A stretch of DNA of 64,000 nucleotides from Sphingomonas faeni (GTDB lineage Bacteria; Pseudomonadota; Alphaproteobacteria; Sphingomonadales; Sphingomonadaceae): positions 181,821 to 245,820 of the forward strand of contig NZ_QAYE01000009.1 of NCBI RefSeq assembly GCF_003053745.1, given 5' to 3'. Below, one piece after another: positions 25,310 to 34,386 of this stretch (position 1 is its first letter; each line of letters opens with the position of its first letter). A program made the translations under genes and the position numbers. The notes below the pieces were generated by a model. That model ran no database searches and was not told where the DNA came from. It saw nothing but the letters and a program-made list of their open reading frames with translations.

Positions 25310-25932
25310 GGCCGCTGCTGATCAGCGATTGCGACGAAGTGCTGCTGCACATGGTCAAGCATTTCGGCGTCTGGCTCGACGAGCGCCACGACATCGACTT
25401 TGCGATCCAGCACGGTGATTTCTCGACCGCGATGACCCGCCGCGATGGCGGCCCGCCGCCCTCGCGCGAGGACATGTGGGCGATGCTCGGCGAGTTCTTC
25501 CCCGGCGAGATGCACCGCCAGACGCTGGTACCGCATGCGGTCGAGGCGCTGGAGCGGCTGGCCCAGGTGGCGGACATCGTCATCCTCACCAACCTCCAAG
25601 ACGAATGCCGCCAGCCGCGGATCGAACAGCTCGCCAAGTTCGGTATCGAGCATCGCGTCGAGTGCAACCAGGGCGGCAAGGGTACGCCGGTATCGCGGCT
25701 GGTCGCGGAATATGGGTCGCCGGTGACGGTGTTCGTCGACGATCTCGCGGTGCATCATGAGTCGGTCGCCAAGCACGCCCCGGGGGTGCACCGGCTGCAC
25801 ATGGTCTCCGAGCCGACGCTGGCAGTGAGCGTGCCGAAGGCGCCCGAGGCGCACGCGCGGATCGACGACTGGCGCGAGGCCGCGGATTGGATTTCCGCAC
25901 GGTTCAAGGCGGGTGTGCCGGCGGACGCCTGA
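25306..25932 (+). CDS. HAD superfamily hydrolase
   Basis: About 208 residues. Motif I is LLISDCDEVLLHM (nucleophile Asp, DxDE form), motif II is IVILTNLQDE (Asn in place of the usual Ser/Thr-Asn), the lysine is in NQGGKGTPVSRL and motif IV in VFVDDLAVHH. It resembles small phosphatase-like HAD proteins of sphingomonads with unassigned substrate. ATG 25306 overlaps the stop of DUF3572; GGGGGAG lies ten bases before. The open frame upstream to 24982 is not used. Confidence 0.85.
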   Translation: MRPLLISDCDEVLLHMVKHFGVWLDERHDIDFAIQHGDFSTAMTRRDGGPPPSREDMWAMLGEFFPGEMHRQTLVPHAVEALERLAQVADIVILTNLQDECRQPRIEQLAKFGIEHRVECNQGGKGTPVSRLVAEYGSPVTVFVDDLAVHHESVAKHAPGVHRLHMVSEPTLAVSVPKAPEAHARIDDWREAADWISARFKAGVPADA

Positions 25933-25936
25933 CTTC

Positions 25937-26018
25937 TGCTCCCTCGCGAACGCGGGGGCCCAGGAGCCAAGAACTTCGTCGTCGGTAACCCTGGGCTGCC
26001 GCCTTCACGGGAGAACAG
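25937..26018. repeat. Inverted repeat, family C copy 2
   Basis: Left arm CTGCTCCCTCGCGAACGCGG (25937 on) and right arm GCCTTCACGGGAGAACAG (ending about 26017) pair with several mismatches and inner GGCCCAGG/CCTGGGC complement. It follows directly on the HAD stop. It appears more decayed than copy 1 at 19254. Confidence 0.75.
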
Positions 26019-26052
26019 TTGCGGCAGTGAAGCAAACTTTTACGCCTCATCC

Positions 26053-26141
26053 GTCATCCTCGCGGAGGCGGGGACCCATATGGGCAATCGTCGCGATTAT
26101 GTCCGCTAGCCAGTATGGGTTCCCGCCTTCGCGGGAATGAC
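26053..26141. repeat. Inverted repeat, family B copy 1
   Basis: Arms 26053-26084 and 26110-26141 pair (GTCATCCTCGCGGAGGCGGG with CCCGCCTTCGCGGGAATGAC). The right half from 26105 is identical over 37 bases to the element at 31499-31535. The rest of 25933-26227 has no gene. Confidence 0.88.
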
Positions 26142-26227
26142 AGTTGGGGACTGGCAAGTTGTGGACGGAAACGTTGCGGCGTCCCCCCCCTTGACCCATC
26201 CCCCACCGCTGTGGTGATACCTCCGCC

Positions 26228-26692
26228 ATGACCGATCGTATCGACCGCAAGCTCGAAGAGCTGGGCCTCACCCTCCCGCAGGCTGCCGCACCCGTGGCGT
26301 CCTACGTCCCGACCGTGCTGGCGAACGGCATGCTCCACATCTCGGGCCAGTTGCCGTTCAAGGACGGCGCGCTGGTCACCGGTCGCGTCGGCGACGGCGT
26401 GTCGCTCGAAGACGCGCAGGAGGCGGCCAAGCTGTGCGGACTGATGCTCGTCGCCCAGATGAAAGCAGCGCTCGGCACGCTCGGTCGGGTCGAGCGGATC
26501 GTGAAGCTTGGCGTGTTCGTCAACTCGACCGGCGATTTCACCGACCAGGCCAAGGTTGCCAACGGCGCATCGGACCTGATGGTCGCGCTGTTCGGTGATG
26601 CCGGCAAGCATGCGCGCGCGGCAGTCGGCGTTCCCGTCCTCCCGCTCGGCGCCGCTGTCGAGGTCGACGCGATCGTTCAAGTTTCCGCCTAA
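26228..26692 (+). CDS. RidA family protein
   Basis: YjgF/YER057c/UK114-type protein of 154 residues. Family motifs are LHISGQLPF, LVTGRVGDGVS, LGVFVNSTGDF and the C-terminal HARAAVGVPVLPLGAAVEVDA with the conserved arginine that holds 2-iminoacid substrates. Such proteins hydrolyse reactive enamine/imine intermediates or have related roles. The 150-residue form with an N-terminal helix is one of the longer Rid subgroups. It stands alone between repeat elements. Confidence 0.9.
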   Translation: MTDRIDRKLEELGLTLPQAAAPVASYVPTVLANGMLHISGQLPFKDGALVTGRVGDGVSLEDAQEAAKLCGLMLVAQMKAALGTLGRVERIVKLGVFVNSTGDFTDQAKVANGASDLMVALFGDAGKHARAAVGVPVLPLGAAVEVDAIVQVSA

Positions 26693-26695
26693 CAC

Positions 26696-26789
26696 TTGTT
26701 CTCCCGCGAAAGCGGGAGCCCAGGGTTACCAAGCGCAGCCCATAGCGCAGCCCATGTGGTCCTGGGCTCCCGCCTTCGCGCGAGAACAG
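26696..26789. repeat. Inverted repeat, family C copy 3
   Basis: Left arm TTGTTCTCCCGCGAAAGCGG and right arm CGCCTTCGCGCGAGAACAG, with inner GAGCCCAGG/CCTGGGCTC. It lies immediately after the RidA stop. One arm carries CGCGCGAG for CGCGGGAG. Confidence 0.88.
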
Positions 26790-26863
26790 CGTATGGGACG
26801 GACGGCTGTTTTCATTCGAGATAAGCGGACGCGCCCTTTGCTATCGGCACCCCGCTACCCCAA

Positions 26864-28021
26864 ATGTCGCGGATGAACGCCGTCACAGCCCGCATCGCCC
26901 AAGGCGTCACCTCGATCACGGCCGCGGACTGGGAGGCATGCTCCGGCACCGCTAACCCGTTCGTCGGCCACGCCTTCCTCTCCGCGCTCGAAGCGTCGAA
27001 GAGCGTCGGCGGCCGATCCGGCTGGCAGGCGCTGCCGGTGGTGGTCGACGGCCCCGACGGCAGGCCCGCCGCCATCGCACCCGCCTACGCCAAGAGCCAC
27101 AGCCAGGGCGAATACGTCTTCGACCAAGGCTGGGCCGACGCGTGGGAGCGGGCAGGGGGGCAATATTACCCAAAGCTCCAGATCGCCGCGCCCTTCAGCC
27201 CGGTGCCGGGCCCGCGCCTGCTGCTCCGCGACCGCGACCAAGCCCCCGCGCTGATCGCCGCGCTGGAGGCGGTGACCGACCAGAGCGGGCTATCCTCCGC
27301 GCACGCCACCTTCATCGACCCCGACGAAGTCGCGCTCTTTAAGGCCGCCGGCTGGCTAATCCGCCAAGGCACGCAGTTCCACTGGAAGAACGACGGGTAC
27401 GCCAGCTTCGACGACTTCCTCGCCGTGCTCGCCAGTCGCAAGCGCAAGGCGATCCGCAAGGAACGTGCTGCCGCCGTCGAAGGGCTGACGATCCGCCACC
27501 TTATCGGCGCCGAAATCACGCCCGATCATTGGGACGCGTTCTGGGTGTTCTACCAGGACACCGGTAGCCGCAAATGGGGCCAGCCCTACCTGACGCGCGC
27601 GTTTTTCGACCAGATCGGCAGGACGATGGGCGACCGCGTGCTCCTCATCCTCGCAGAGCGTGATGGCGTACCGATCGCCGGTGCGCTCAACCTGATCGGC
27701 GACGACACGCTCTACGGCCGTTATTGGGGCGCGACGGAGGAGGTGCCGTTCCTCCATTTCGAACTCTGCTATTACCAGGCGATCGACGCCGCCATCGCGC
27801 GGGGCTTGAAGACGGTCGAGGCCGGCGCACAGGGCGAACACAAGCTCGCGCGCGGCTATGCCCCGGTCGCGACCTATTCGGCGCACTACATCCCCGACCC
27901 GAACTTCCGCCGCGCGATCGCCGACTATCTGCTCCGCGAGCGCGAAGCCGTCGCCGAACAGCAGGAGTATCTCGGCGAGCTTACTCCGTTCCGGCGGGGC
28001 GAGCAGCAGCAACCCGGTTGA
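26864..28021 (+). CDS. DUF482/peptidogalycan-type GNAT acyltransferase
   Basis: About 385 residues with two GNAT/FemAB-like halves, matching PF04339-type proteins. Visible are YVFDQGWADAWERAGGQYYPKL, QGTQFHWKNDGY with FDDFLAVLASRKRKAIRKERAA, LTRAFFDQIG, GRYWGATEEVPFLHFELCYYQAIDAAI and VEAGAQGEHKLARGY (each shown in part of the stated length). Members are proposed to act on cell-wall or lipid precursors; the substrate is unknown. ATG 26864 is listed; ATG 26873 is also possible. Its 3' end overlaps the convergent membrane-protein gene by 41 bases. Confidence 0.85.
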   Translation: MSRMNAVTARIAQGVTSITAADWEACSGTANPFVGHAFLSALEASKSVGGRSGWQALPVVVDGPDGRPAAIAPAYAKSHSQGEYVFDQGWADAWERAGGQYYPKLQIAAPFSPVPGPRLLLRDRDQAPALIAALEAVTDQSGLSSAHATFIDPDEVALFKAAGWLIRQGTQFHWKNDGYASFDDFLAVLASRKRKAIRKERAAAVEGLTIRHLIGAEITPDHWDAFWVFYQDTGSRKWGQPYLTRAFFDQIGRTMGDRVLLILAERDGVPIAGALNLIGDDTLYGRYWGATEEVPFLHFELCYYQAIDAAIARGLKTVEAGAQGEHKLARGYAPVATYSAHYIPDPNFRRAIADYLLREREAVAEQQEYLGELTPFRRGEQQQPG

Positions 28022-29570
28022 CGCGGTACAACAGGCTGGTGCCATCGCGCCGGATCAGCGTCAGGTCGCGGACCAGTTTCGAATCGAACTTCGGCGGGTG
28101 GATCAGCCAGACATAATCGAACGCATCGCGCGGGAATTTCTGCAGCGCGACGCCGATCGGCCGCCAGAACTGGCCACGACACTTGATGTCGCTGACGATC
28201 TCAGACGGATCGTGCGCAAAGCCCTTCGCCGCCGGATACTGCGTCGTCATCAGCTGCGCGCCCGCCATCGACCACTGATCGTTGGTGAACGCCAGCCGCC
28301 GCTCCAGTAGCAGCGCGGGCACATGCTCGAGACGCGAATACGCCCAGTCGTCGCGACACCGTCGCCCGACGAACGACACGACGCGAGACCGCTCTGGCAC
28401 CGTATCGATCGCCGCGATCGCCTGATCGTAGCTGCGATCGTACATCAGGTAACTGACCGTCGTCCCCGCCAGCCGTACGCCGAAGAACGCAAAGCCCAGC
28501 ACCGCAAGTACAGCCGCGCCGCGCAGCGACAGGCCATGCCGCGGCCGCAGCGCAATCACCGCGATCCCGAGCATGAACGGCGCGAGCCGCATGTCGGCAT
28601 AGGCCGAGCCGAACACGATCCGCGGCAGCAGCACGTAGACGATCGCCAGGAACAGCGCCGACAGGCTCAGGTTGCGCGAATATTCGATGGTCTGGTCGCG
28701 CACGCCGCGGAACAGGATCACGAACAGCACCGTGACCGACGCGATGTCGAACGTCATCCAGCGATCGCGCAGGACCATCGTGATCCAGTTCATCTTCCAG
28801 CGCCAGTTGAACCAGTCCTGCGTCTTGCCGCCGACATGATCACCCGAGCGCCAGACGATCATCATCACCATCGGCAGCGCCAGCGGCAGGCAGTTCAGCC
28901 CGGCCTGGATGCACGCCTTGAACCAGCCATGCGCCCAGCTTTTGGGATCGCTGTCGCGGCGGATGTCGTGCTGGCGGATCAGCTCGGCGGAGAAGGCGAG
29001 CACGCCCAGCACGCCCCAGCCGAACGTATGGCACAGCCACAACAGGCACGAGACGGGGACGAAGATGAGGGTCCGCAGCCGCCGCCGGTCGAGCCGCCCC
29101 ATCCTTAGCCACAGCGCGAACAGGTTGAGCGCGAGCGCCATGCCGAGCGCGAAATTCACGAATCCGAACTGGAACGGATAGCTGTAGGCGAGCGGGAGCG
29201 CGAACAGCGCGGTCGCGGGGATTCGCCCATGCACCTCGCGCGCGATCCACAGCAGCCCGGTCACTGTCAGCGCCGGGATCGCCATCACGATCAGCTTCAC
29301 CGCCAGCTGCAAGCCGAAGATCGGCGCGAGCGGCACGATCAGCAGGTCGATGCCGAGGTTGCCGATCATCTGCCAGCGGAAGTTATACCACTGATTCAAC
29401 CAGGGATTGTCGGCGATCGCCAGCTGGACGCGGTACCGGCCCATATGCCCGGGCAGGTCGACCAGCGGCGGTATTTCCGGCCACAGCAACGGTATGATCG
29501 ATGCGATCGCAACCGCGGCAACGAATGCGCGCGTCTGCCACCAATGCAGCTTTTCCCCCTGAGTAATCAT
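27981..29570 (-). CDS. Polytopic membrane protein, possible GT-C glycosyltransferase
   Basis: About 529 residues with some ten transmembrane segments followed by a soluble C-terminal part of about 140 residues. The first loop has an acidic PPLVDLPGHMGRY motif just after the first helix, the position where GT-C enzymes carry the catalytic Asp. No closer family is recognised. Start is ATG 29570 with TACTCAGGGGG-type purines nearby. Its last 41 bases lie under the end of the convergent DUF482 gene. It could build polysaccharide or glycan precursors; this is inference. Confidence 0.7.
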   Translation of the reverse strand: MITQGEKLHWWQTRAFVAAVAIASIIPLLWPEIPPLVDLPGHMGRYRVQLAIADNPWLNQWYNFRWQMIGNLGIDLLIVPLAPIFGLQLAVKLIVMAIPALTVTGLLWIAREVHGRIPATALFALPLAYSYPFQFGFVNFALGMALALNLFALWLRMGRLDRRRLRTLIFVPVSCLLWLCHTFGWGVLGVLAFSAELIRQHDIRRDSDPKSWAHGWFKACIQAGLNCLPLALPMVMMIVWRSGDHVGGKTQDWFNWRWKMNWITMVLRDRWMTFDIASVTVLFVILFRGVRDQTIEYSRNLSLSALFLAIVYVLLPRIVFGSAYADMRLAPFMLGIAVIALRPRHGLSLRGAAVLAVLGFAFFGVRLAGTTVSYLMYDRSYDQAIAAIDTVPERSRVVSFVGRRCRDDWAYSRLEHVPALLLERRLAFTNDQWSMAGAQLMTTQYPAAKGFAHDPSEIVSDIKCRGQFWRPIGVALQKFPRDAFDYVWLIHPPKFDSKLVRDLTLIRRDGTSLLYRVNRVAAARPAGTE

Positions 29571-29679
29571 ATCGTCGAACCCTAGGGGCGGGTGGGCGCA
29601 CTAGACAAGTGCGCGCACGACGAGTTGACGATCTTGGCCGCAAACTTCGGCATCGAACAGCTGTTCAACGGGGGACGAA

Positions 29680-30897
29680 TTACTGGTCTCGCCGCCCCAG
29701 CAAGCGCAGCCGCAGCGCGTTCAGCTTGATAAAGCCGGCCGCATCGCGCTGGTCATAGGCGCCCTGATCGTCCTCGAACGTCACGACCTTCTCCGAATAC
29801 AGTGAATTCGGCGACTTGCGGCCTACCACGTACACGCCACCCTTGTAGAGCTTCAGGCGAACGGTGCCCGATACCTTCTCCTGGCTGTGGTCGATCGCCG
29901 CCTGGAGCATCTCGCGCTCCGGCGAGAACCAGAAGCCGTTGTAGATCAGCTCGGCATAACGCGGTGCCAGCTCGTCCTTCAGATGCGCGGCGCCGCGGTC
30001 GAGCGTCAGCTGCTCGATGCCGCGGTGCGCCAAGTGATAGATCGTGCCACCGGGGGTCTCGTACATGCCGCGGCTCTTCATGCCGACGAAGCGGTTCTCG
30101 ACGAGGTCGAGACGGCCGATGCCGTGGCGGCGGCCATAGTCGTTGAGCGTCGACAGCAGAGTGGCGGGGCTCATGCCCTCGCCGTTGATCGCGACGCCGT
30201 CGCCGCGCTCGAAATCGATCGTGATGTACTCGGGGACGTCGGGCGCGTCCTCGGGGTTCACCGTGCGCGAGTAGACATAGTCGGGGACCTCGTCCCACGG
30301 GTTCTCGAGCACAAGGCCTTCGCTCGATGTGTGCAGCATGTTCGCATCGGTCGAGAACGGCGCCTGACCGCGCTTGTCCTTGCTCACCGGGATCTGGTGC
30401 TGCTCGGCGAACTCGATCAGGCGCGTGCGGCTTGTCAGGTCCCATTCGCGCCACGGCGCGATGACCTTGATGTCGGGCGACAGCGCGTAATAGCCGAGCT
30501 CGAAGCGGACCTGGTCGTTGCCCTTGCCGGTCGCGCCGTGGCTGACCGCGTCGGCGCCGACCATCTTGGCGATCTCGATCTGGCGCTTGGCGATCAGCGG
30601 CCGCGCGATCGACGTGCCGAGCAGGTACAGCCCCTCGTACAGCGCGTTCGAGCGCATCATCGGGAACACGTAATCCCGCACGAACTCCTCGCGCAGGTCG
30701 TCGACGAAGATGTGCTCGGGCTTCACGCCCATCATCTCGGCCTTGGCGCGCGCCGGCTCGAGTTCTTCGCCCTGGCCGAGATCGGCGGTGAAGGTCACGA
30801 CTTCGCAGTTATACGTCTGCTGGAGCCATTTCAGGATCACGCTCGTGTCCAGGCCACCGGAATAGGCGAGCACGACGCGGTTGATCTGATCGGTCAC
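29680..30897 (-). CDS. argG: Argininosuccinate synthase
   Basis: About 405 residues. ATP-pyrophosphatase P-loop [18 protein letters not shown] at the N-terminus, then [35 protein letters not shown] and APWREW, the full ArgG set. It condenses citrulline and aspartate with ATP in arginine biosynthesis (cytosol). Start is GTG 30897 with GAAGGAT eight bases upstream; the frame is open to 30960. Divergent from the EF-hand gene across about 134 bases. Confidence 0.98.
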   Translation of the reverse strand: MTDQINRVVLAYSGGLDTSVILKWLQQTYNCEVVTFTADLGQGEELEPARAKAEMMGVKPEHIFVDDLREEFVRDYVFPMMRSNALYEGLYLLGTSIARPLIAKRQIEIAKMVGADAVSHGATGKGNDQVRFELGYYALSPDIKVIAPWREWDLTSRTRLIEFAEQHQIPVSKDKRGQAPFSTDANMLHTSSEGLVLENPWDEVPDYVYSRTVNPEDAPDVPEYITIDFERGDGVAINGEGMSPATLLSTLNDYGRRHGIGRLDLVENRFVGMKSRGMYETPGGTIYHLAHRGIEQLTLDRGAAHLKDELAPRYAELIYNGFWFSPEREMLQAAIDHSQEKVSGTVRLKLYKGGVYVVGRKSPNSLYSEKVVTFEDDQGAYDQRDAAGFIKLNALRLRLLGRRDQ

Positions 30898-31031
30898 GGG
30901 CAGAATCCTTCGGGAATTTCCAATGCCCGCGCCCCTATGCGTTGAGGGCGCGGCATGCAACCGCGCGCGTTAATGGCGCGTACAACCGAACCGGTCTATT
31001 CGCGCCGCAAATCCTCTGGAGTTTACCCACC

Positions 31032-31424
31032 GTGCTACGCCAAAGCCTCACCCTTCTCGTCCTCGCCGGCCTCGCGACTCCGGCGCTCGCGCAGGAAACC
31101 CGCGCGTCCGCCTCGGCCAAGTTCAAGACCGAGTTCGCGGCGTCGGATACCGACAAGGACGGCGTGCTCACGCGCGCCGAAGTGCAGGCGCGGATCGGCA
31201 ACATGAAGGTCGGCGGGCAGGGCCGTCCGGATCCGGTCCACGCCAAGCGTCTCGCCGACCTGTGGTTCACCAGCGCGGACAAGAACAAGGACGGCAAGGT
31301 CACGCAGGCCGAAGCCCAGGCGCTGCTCGCGGCGACCTTCGCGAAGTACGACGCGAACAAGGACGGCAAGATCGGCGGCGACGAGCGCGCCGCGGCGAAG
31401 GCCGACGTGCAGGGCCCGCGCTGA
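31032..31424 (+). CDS. Exported EF-hand calcium-binding protein
   Basis: About 130 residues with signal peptide (VLRQSLTLLVLAGLATPALA). Three EF-hand loops: DTDKDGVLTRAE, DKNKDGKVTQAE and DANKDGKIGGDE, each with Asp/Asn at positions 1, 3, 5 and Glu at 12 (the third ends D-E). A periplasmic Ca2+ sensor or buffer of unknown partner. GTG start at 31032 with TGGAG upstream. It ends just before a family B repeat. Confidence 0.9.
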   Translation: MLRQSLTLLVLAGLATPALAQETRASASAKFKTEFAASDTDKDGVLTRAEVQARIGNMKVGGQGRPDPVHAKRLADLWFTSADKNKDGKVTQAEAQALLAATFAKYDANKDGKIGGDERAAAKADVQGPR

Positions 31425-31440
31425 GCCCCAACTCTTCTTC

Positions 31441-31535
31441 GTCATCCCCGCGGAGGCGGGGACCCATATTGGCTGAAGTGTGCGGTTCTATCTCCGAGGC
31501 TAGCCAGTATGGGTTCCCGCCTTCGCGGGAATGAC
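31441..31535. repeat. Inverted repeat, family B copy 2
   Basis: Arms 31441-31472 and 31504-31535 pair (GTCATCCCCGCGGAGGCGGG with CCCGCCTTCGCGGGAATGAC). The right half from 31499 is identical over 37 bases to copy 1. It fills the convergent gap between the EF-hand gene and the CFA synthase gene. Confidence 0.92.
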
Positions 31536-31553
31536 GGAGCGAACGGGCGGGCG

Positions 31554-32780
31554 TCAGCCCTCGCGCAAAGCCCGCTCACCCTCGAGCATGTAATCCCGCG
31601 TCAGCGGCAGCGTCATGCGGCTCTTCGACAGCTGGATCTGGTAATTGACCATCCCCCCGGTCCGGAACGCCGCCGCAGCCCCCGCCAGATAGAACGTCCA
31701 CATCCGGTAGAACCGCTCGTCGTACAGCGCGACGATCGCGTCCTTCGCGGCCACGGTCCGATCATACCAGAGGTCGATCGTCAGCGCGTAATGCACGCGC
31801 AGCACCTCGATATCGGTCGGGAACATCCGCAGTCCCTCATACCCCTTCACGATCTCCGACAGGGCAGGGTTGTACCCGCCCGGGAAGATATACTTGGTCG
31901 TGAAGGTGTCGGTGACGCCCGGACCGCCCATCCGGCCGATCGTGTGGAGCAGCATCACGCCGTCGTCGGTCAGCAGGTCGCGGCACTTGCGGAAGAACGC
32001 CTTGTAGTGCGCGGGGCCGACATGCTCGAACATCCCGACCGAGACGATCCGGTCGAAACTGCCCGTCAGCGCGCGGTAGTCGATCAGCTCGAACTTCACC
32101 TTGTCAGCGACGCCGGCTTCCTCGGCACGGCGGCGGGCGACCTTCAACTGCTCCTCGGACAGCGTTACGCCCAGCACCTCGGCGCCGGTCTTCGCATGCA
32201 GGTACAGCGCCATGCCGCCCCAGCCGCAGCCGATGTCGAGCACGCGCATCCCCGGCTGGATCGCGAGCTTGGCAGCAATGTGCGCCTTCTTGTCGTCCTG
32301 CGCCTGCTCCAGGCTGTTGCCCGCGTCGGTGAAGTACGCGCAGGAATATTGCCGGTCCGCGTCGAGGAACAGGTCGTACAACCGATCCGACAGATCATAG
32401 TGATGCGCGACGTTCTTCTTCGACCGGCGCGCCATGTTCACGCGATCAACGCGGTGGACGACCTTGTCGAGCAGCTTGATCGGTAGTGAGGGATTGAGCC
32501 CACCGCCACGCTCCCACGGGCTGTTGCCCTTGAGCAGGTTGACCAGGTCCCGAATGTCGCCGCGTTCGATCACGAGGCGCCCATCCATGAACGCCTCCGC
32601 CGCGCCGAGCGCCGGGTGGCGGACGATCGCGCCCTCGACGCCGGGCTGGGTCAGCCGGATCGTGACCGGGTTATAGGCGGCATCGGGCTTGCCGAAATGC
32701 TTGGTGGTGCCGTCCGCGTGGATGAGCGTGAGTTCGCCGGTTTTAACCTGCCGAGCCAGGAAACGATCGAATAGGGCCAT
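31554..32780 (-). CDS. cfa: Cyclopropane-fatty-acyl-phospholipid synthase family protein
   Basis: SAM-dependent methyltransferase of 408 residues in the CFA/Pcaa family. N-terminal lipid-binding domain (1-110), then KKNVAHHYDLSDRLYDLFLD, SCAYFTD, SAM site VLDIGCGWGGMALYL, and VSVGMFEHVG, YIFPGGYNP and YALTIDLWYDR. It methylenates unsaturated acyl chains of membrane phospholipids, which stiffens membranes in stationary phase or acid stress. A second copy of such enzymes is common, so the symbol is by family. Confidence 0.92.
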   Translation of the reverse strand: MALFDRFLARQVKTGELTLIHADGTTKHFGKPDAAYNPVTIRLTQPGVEGAIVRHPALGAAEAFMDGRLVIERGDIRDLVNLLKGNSPWERGGGLNPSLPIKLLDKVVHRVDRVNMARRSKKNVAHHYDLSDRLYDLFLDADRQYSCAYFTDAGNSLEQAQDDKKAHIAAKLAIQPGMRVLDIGCGWGGMALYLHAKTGAEVLGVTLSEEQLKVARRRAEEAGVADKVKFELIDYRALTGSFDRIVSVGMFEHVGPAHYKAFFRKCRDLLTDDGVMLLHTIGRMGGPGVTDTFTTKYIFPGGYNPALSEIVKGYEGLRMFPTDIEVLRVHYALTIDLWYDRTVAAKDAIVALYDERFYRMWTFYLAGAAAAFRTGGMVNYQIQLSKSRMTLPLTRDYMLEGERALREG

Positions 32781-32830
32781 GTCGCGTTAGCTAATGACTG
32801 GTACGGAATTCCGCTACCCCTCGGGGCGGC

Positions 32831-33592
32831 TCAGATCCCCGCGTACCAGTCGTAATCGACGTTATCTTCCCAATACCCCCCCTTGCCCTTGCCGATCCCA
32901 GCGAGACTGGCCACCGCTTCGATCGCCATGACGTATTTGGCGTGCTTGTAGCCGAGCTGCCGCTCGACTCGCAGCCGGACGGGGGCACCGTGTGCGACGT
33001 CGAGCACCTGATCGTTCAACGCCCAAGCGAGGATCGTCTGCGGATGGAACGCATCGACCAGATCGACAGACTCGTAATAATTCGCGCCACCGAACAGGTC
33101 GGCGCAGGTGAACACGATGTAGCGCGCGGACTTCTGCAACCCGGCGGCGGTCAGCAGCGCGCCGAGCTTCGGCCCCTGCCATTTGCCGATCGCGCTCCAG
33201 CCCTCGACGCAATCATGCCGCGTGATCTGCGCACGCGACGGCATCTGGCGGAGTTGCGGGAGCGACACCGACAGCGGCCGATCGACCAGCCCGCCGACCT
33301 TGAGCCGGTAATCCGCGAAATTGTTGGCGACCATCGCGGTATACTCCGCGGTGCCCGGATTGCTCGTGCCGTTCGAGCGGAAGATCGGCGACATCTGCGC
33401 AGGGCTGAACTCGGGCGCCAGCGCGTTGCGGTTGGTCAGCGCGCGTTGCAACCCGCGGTTCATGTCCTCGCCCATGAACAGGATCTTCCGCGCCTCCGGG
33501 TTCGCGGCGATCTTGTCGCAGCCCGCCAGCAGCGCGCCTGCACCGATGCTCGCACCCATGACGAGCGAGCGGCGGGTGATCAGCGAGCTCAT
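32831..33592 (-). CDS. Tat-exported molybdopterin-dependent oxidoreductase, likely lipoprotein
   Basis: About 253 residues of the sulfite-oxidase/MsrP fold. The N-terminus has a twin-arginine motif ITRRSLVMGAS and ends at LLAGC, a lipobox, so it may be a Tat-exported lipoprotein. The molybdenum ligand cysteine is in TRHDCVEGWSAIGKWQG, followed by VFTCADLFGG and GAPVRLRVERQLGYKHAKYV. ATG overlaps the stop of the cytochrome b gene (ATGA), so the two make one complex: catalytic subunit plus membrane quinol donor. Substrate unknown. Confidence 0.9.
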   Translation of the reverse strand: MSSLITRRSLVMGASIGAGALLAGCDKIAANPEARKILFMGEDMNRGLQRALTNRNALAPEFSPAQMSPIFRSNGTSNPGTAEYTAMVANNFADYRLKVGGLVDRPLSVSLPQLRQMPSRAQITRHDCVEGWSAIGKWQGPKLGALLTAAGLQKSARYIVFTCADLFGGANYYESVDLVDAFHPQTILAWALNDQVLDVAHGAPVRLRVERQLGYKHAKYVMAIEAVASLAGIGKGKGGYWEDNVDYDWYAGI

Positions 33593-34335
33593 GCGACGTC
33601 CTCCGACGTGTGGGCGGGAACCTTCCAGCGCCCGGTACTCATCGACCTCACCTCGTTCCATGTCCCCGCCAGGATCACCAGCGCCAGATGCGCGATGATG
33701 AACAGCACCAGCCCGGTGGCAGCGATGAAGTGGATCGATCGCGCCGACTGCCGCCCGCCGAACACCTCGAGCAGCCACGGCCATGCCGCGTCCATCCCCG
33801 GCGACATCGTCAGCCCGGTCAGGATCATCACCGGGATCAGGACGAAGATCGTTACGACATACGAGAGCTTCTGAAGGATGTTGTACGCGCCCGGCTTCTT
33901 GGGGTCGTGAAAGCGGAACGCGAGATGCTCCTTCACGTCATGCACCACTTCGCGCGGCGACAGCTCGGCGGCCCGCACGCGGAGATCACGCTGGAAATGT
34001 TTGTTGATCAGGCTGACGATCATGAACCCGAGCAGCGCAAAAGCGAGCACCAGCGCGAACAGCAGGTGCCAGCGCCGCGACAGCGCCAGATTATAGCCCG
34101 CCGGGATCGTCAGCAGATTGAGCAGCGACACCAGCCAGCTCGGCCATTGGTCGAGCGTTGTCCACGCGGTATCGAAGTTCGCGCCGTATCGTCCCCAATA
34201 CAGCCGCGGATGCGCCTTTAGGATGCCGATGCCGCTGCCGATCATGATGAACATCGTCACCACCGTCACCCAGTGCCAGACGCGCGTCGCCATCCGGTGG
34301 CGCTTGATGACAATCGGGGCAGTGGGATCGTTCAT
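33589..34335 (-). CDS. Cytochrome b561-type membrane subunit
   Basis: About 248 residues, four to five transmembrane helices. Haem ligand candidates are histidines in RHRMATRVWHWV, RRWHLLFAL, and RSIHFIAATGLVLFIIAHLAL. It pairs with the molybdopterin protein, with stop and start overlapping, as in MsrPQ-like and related systems where cytochrome b carries electrons from the quinone pool across the membrane. The 40-residue insertion after the first helix (KAHPRLYWGRYGANFD) is periplasmic. Confidence 0.88.
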   Translation of the reverse strand: MNDPTAPIVIKRHRMATRVWHWVTVVTMFIMIGSGIGILKAHPRLYWGRYGANFDTAWTTLDQWPSWLVSLLNLLTIPAGYNLALSRRWHLLFALVLAFALLGFMIVSLINKHFQRDLRVRAAELSPREVVHDVKEHLAFRFHDPKKPGAYNILQKLSYVVTIFVLIPVMILTGLTMSPGMDAAWPWLLEVFGGRQSARSIHFIAATGLVLFIIAHLALVILAGTWNEVRSMSTGRWKVPAHTSEDVA

Positions 34336-34386
34336 GCTCGACCTTCGCTATAGGCAGTCAGACCGTGACCTAGCAGGAATACATGT

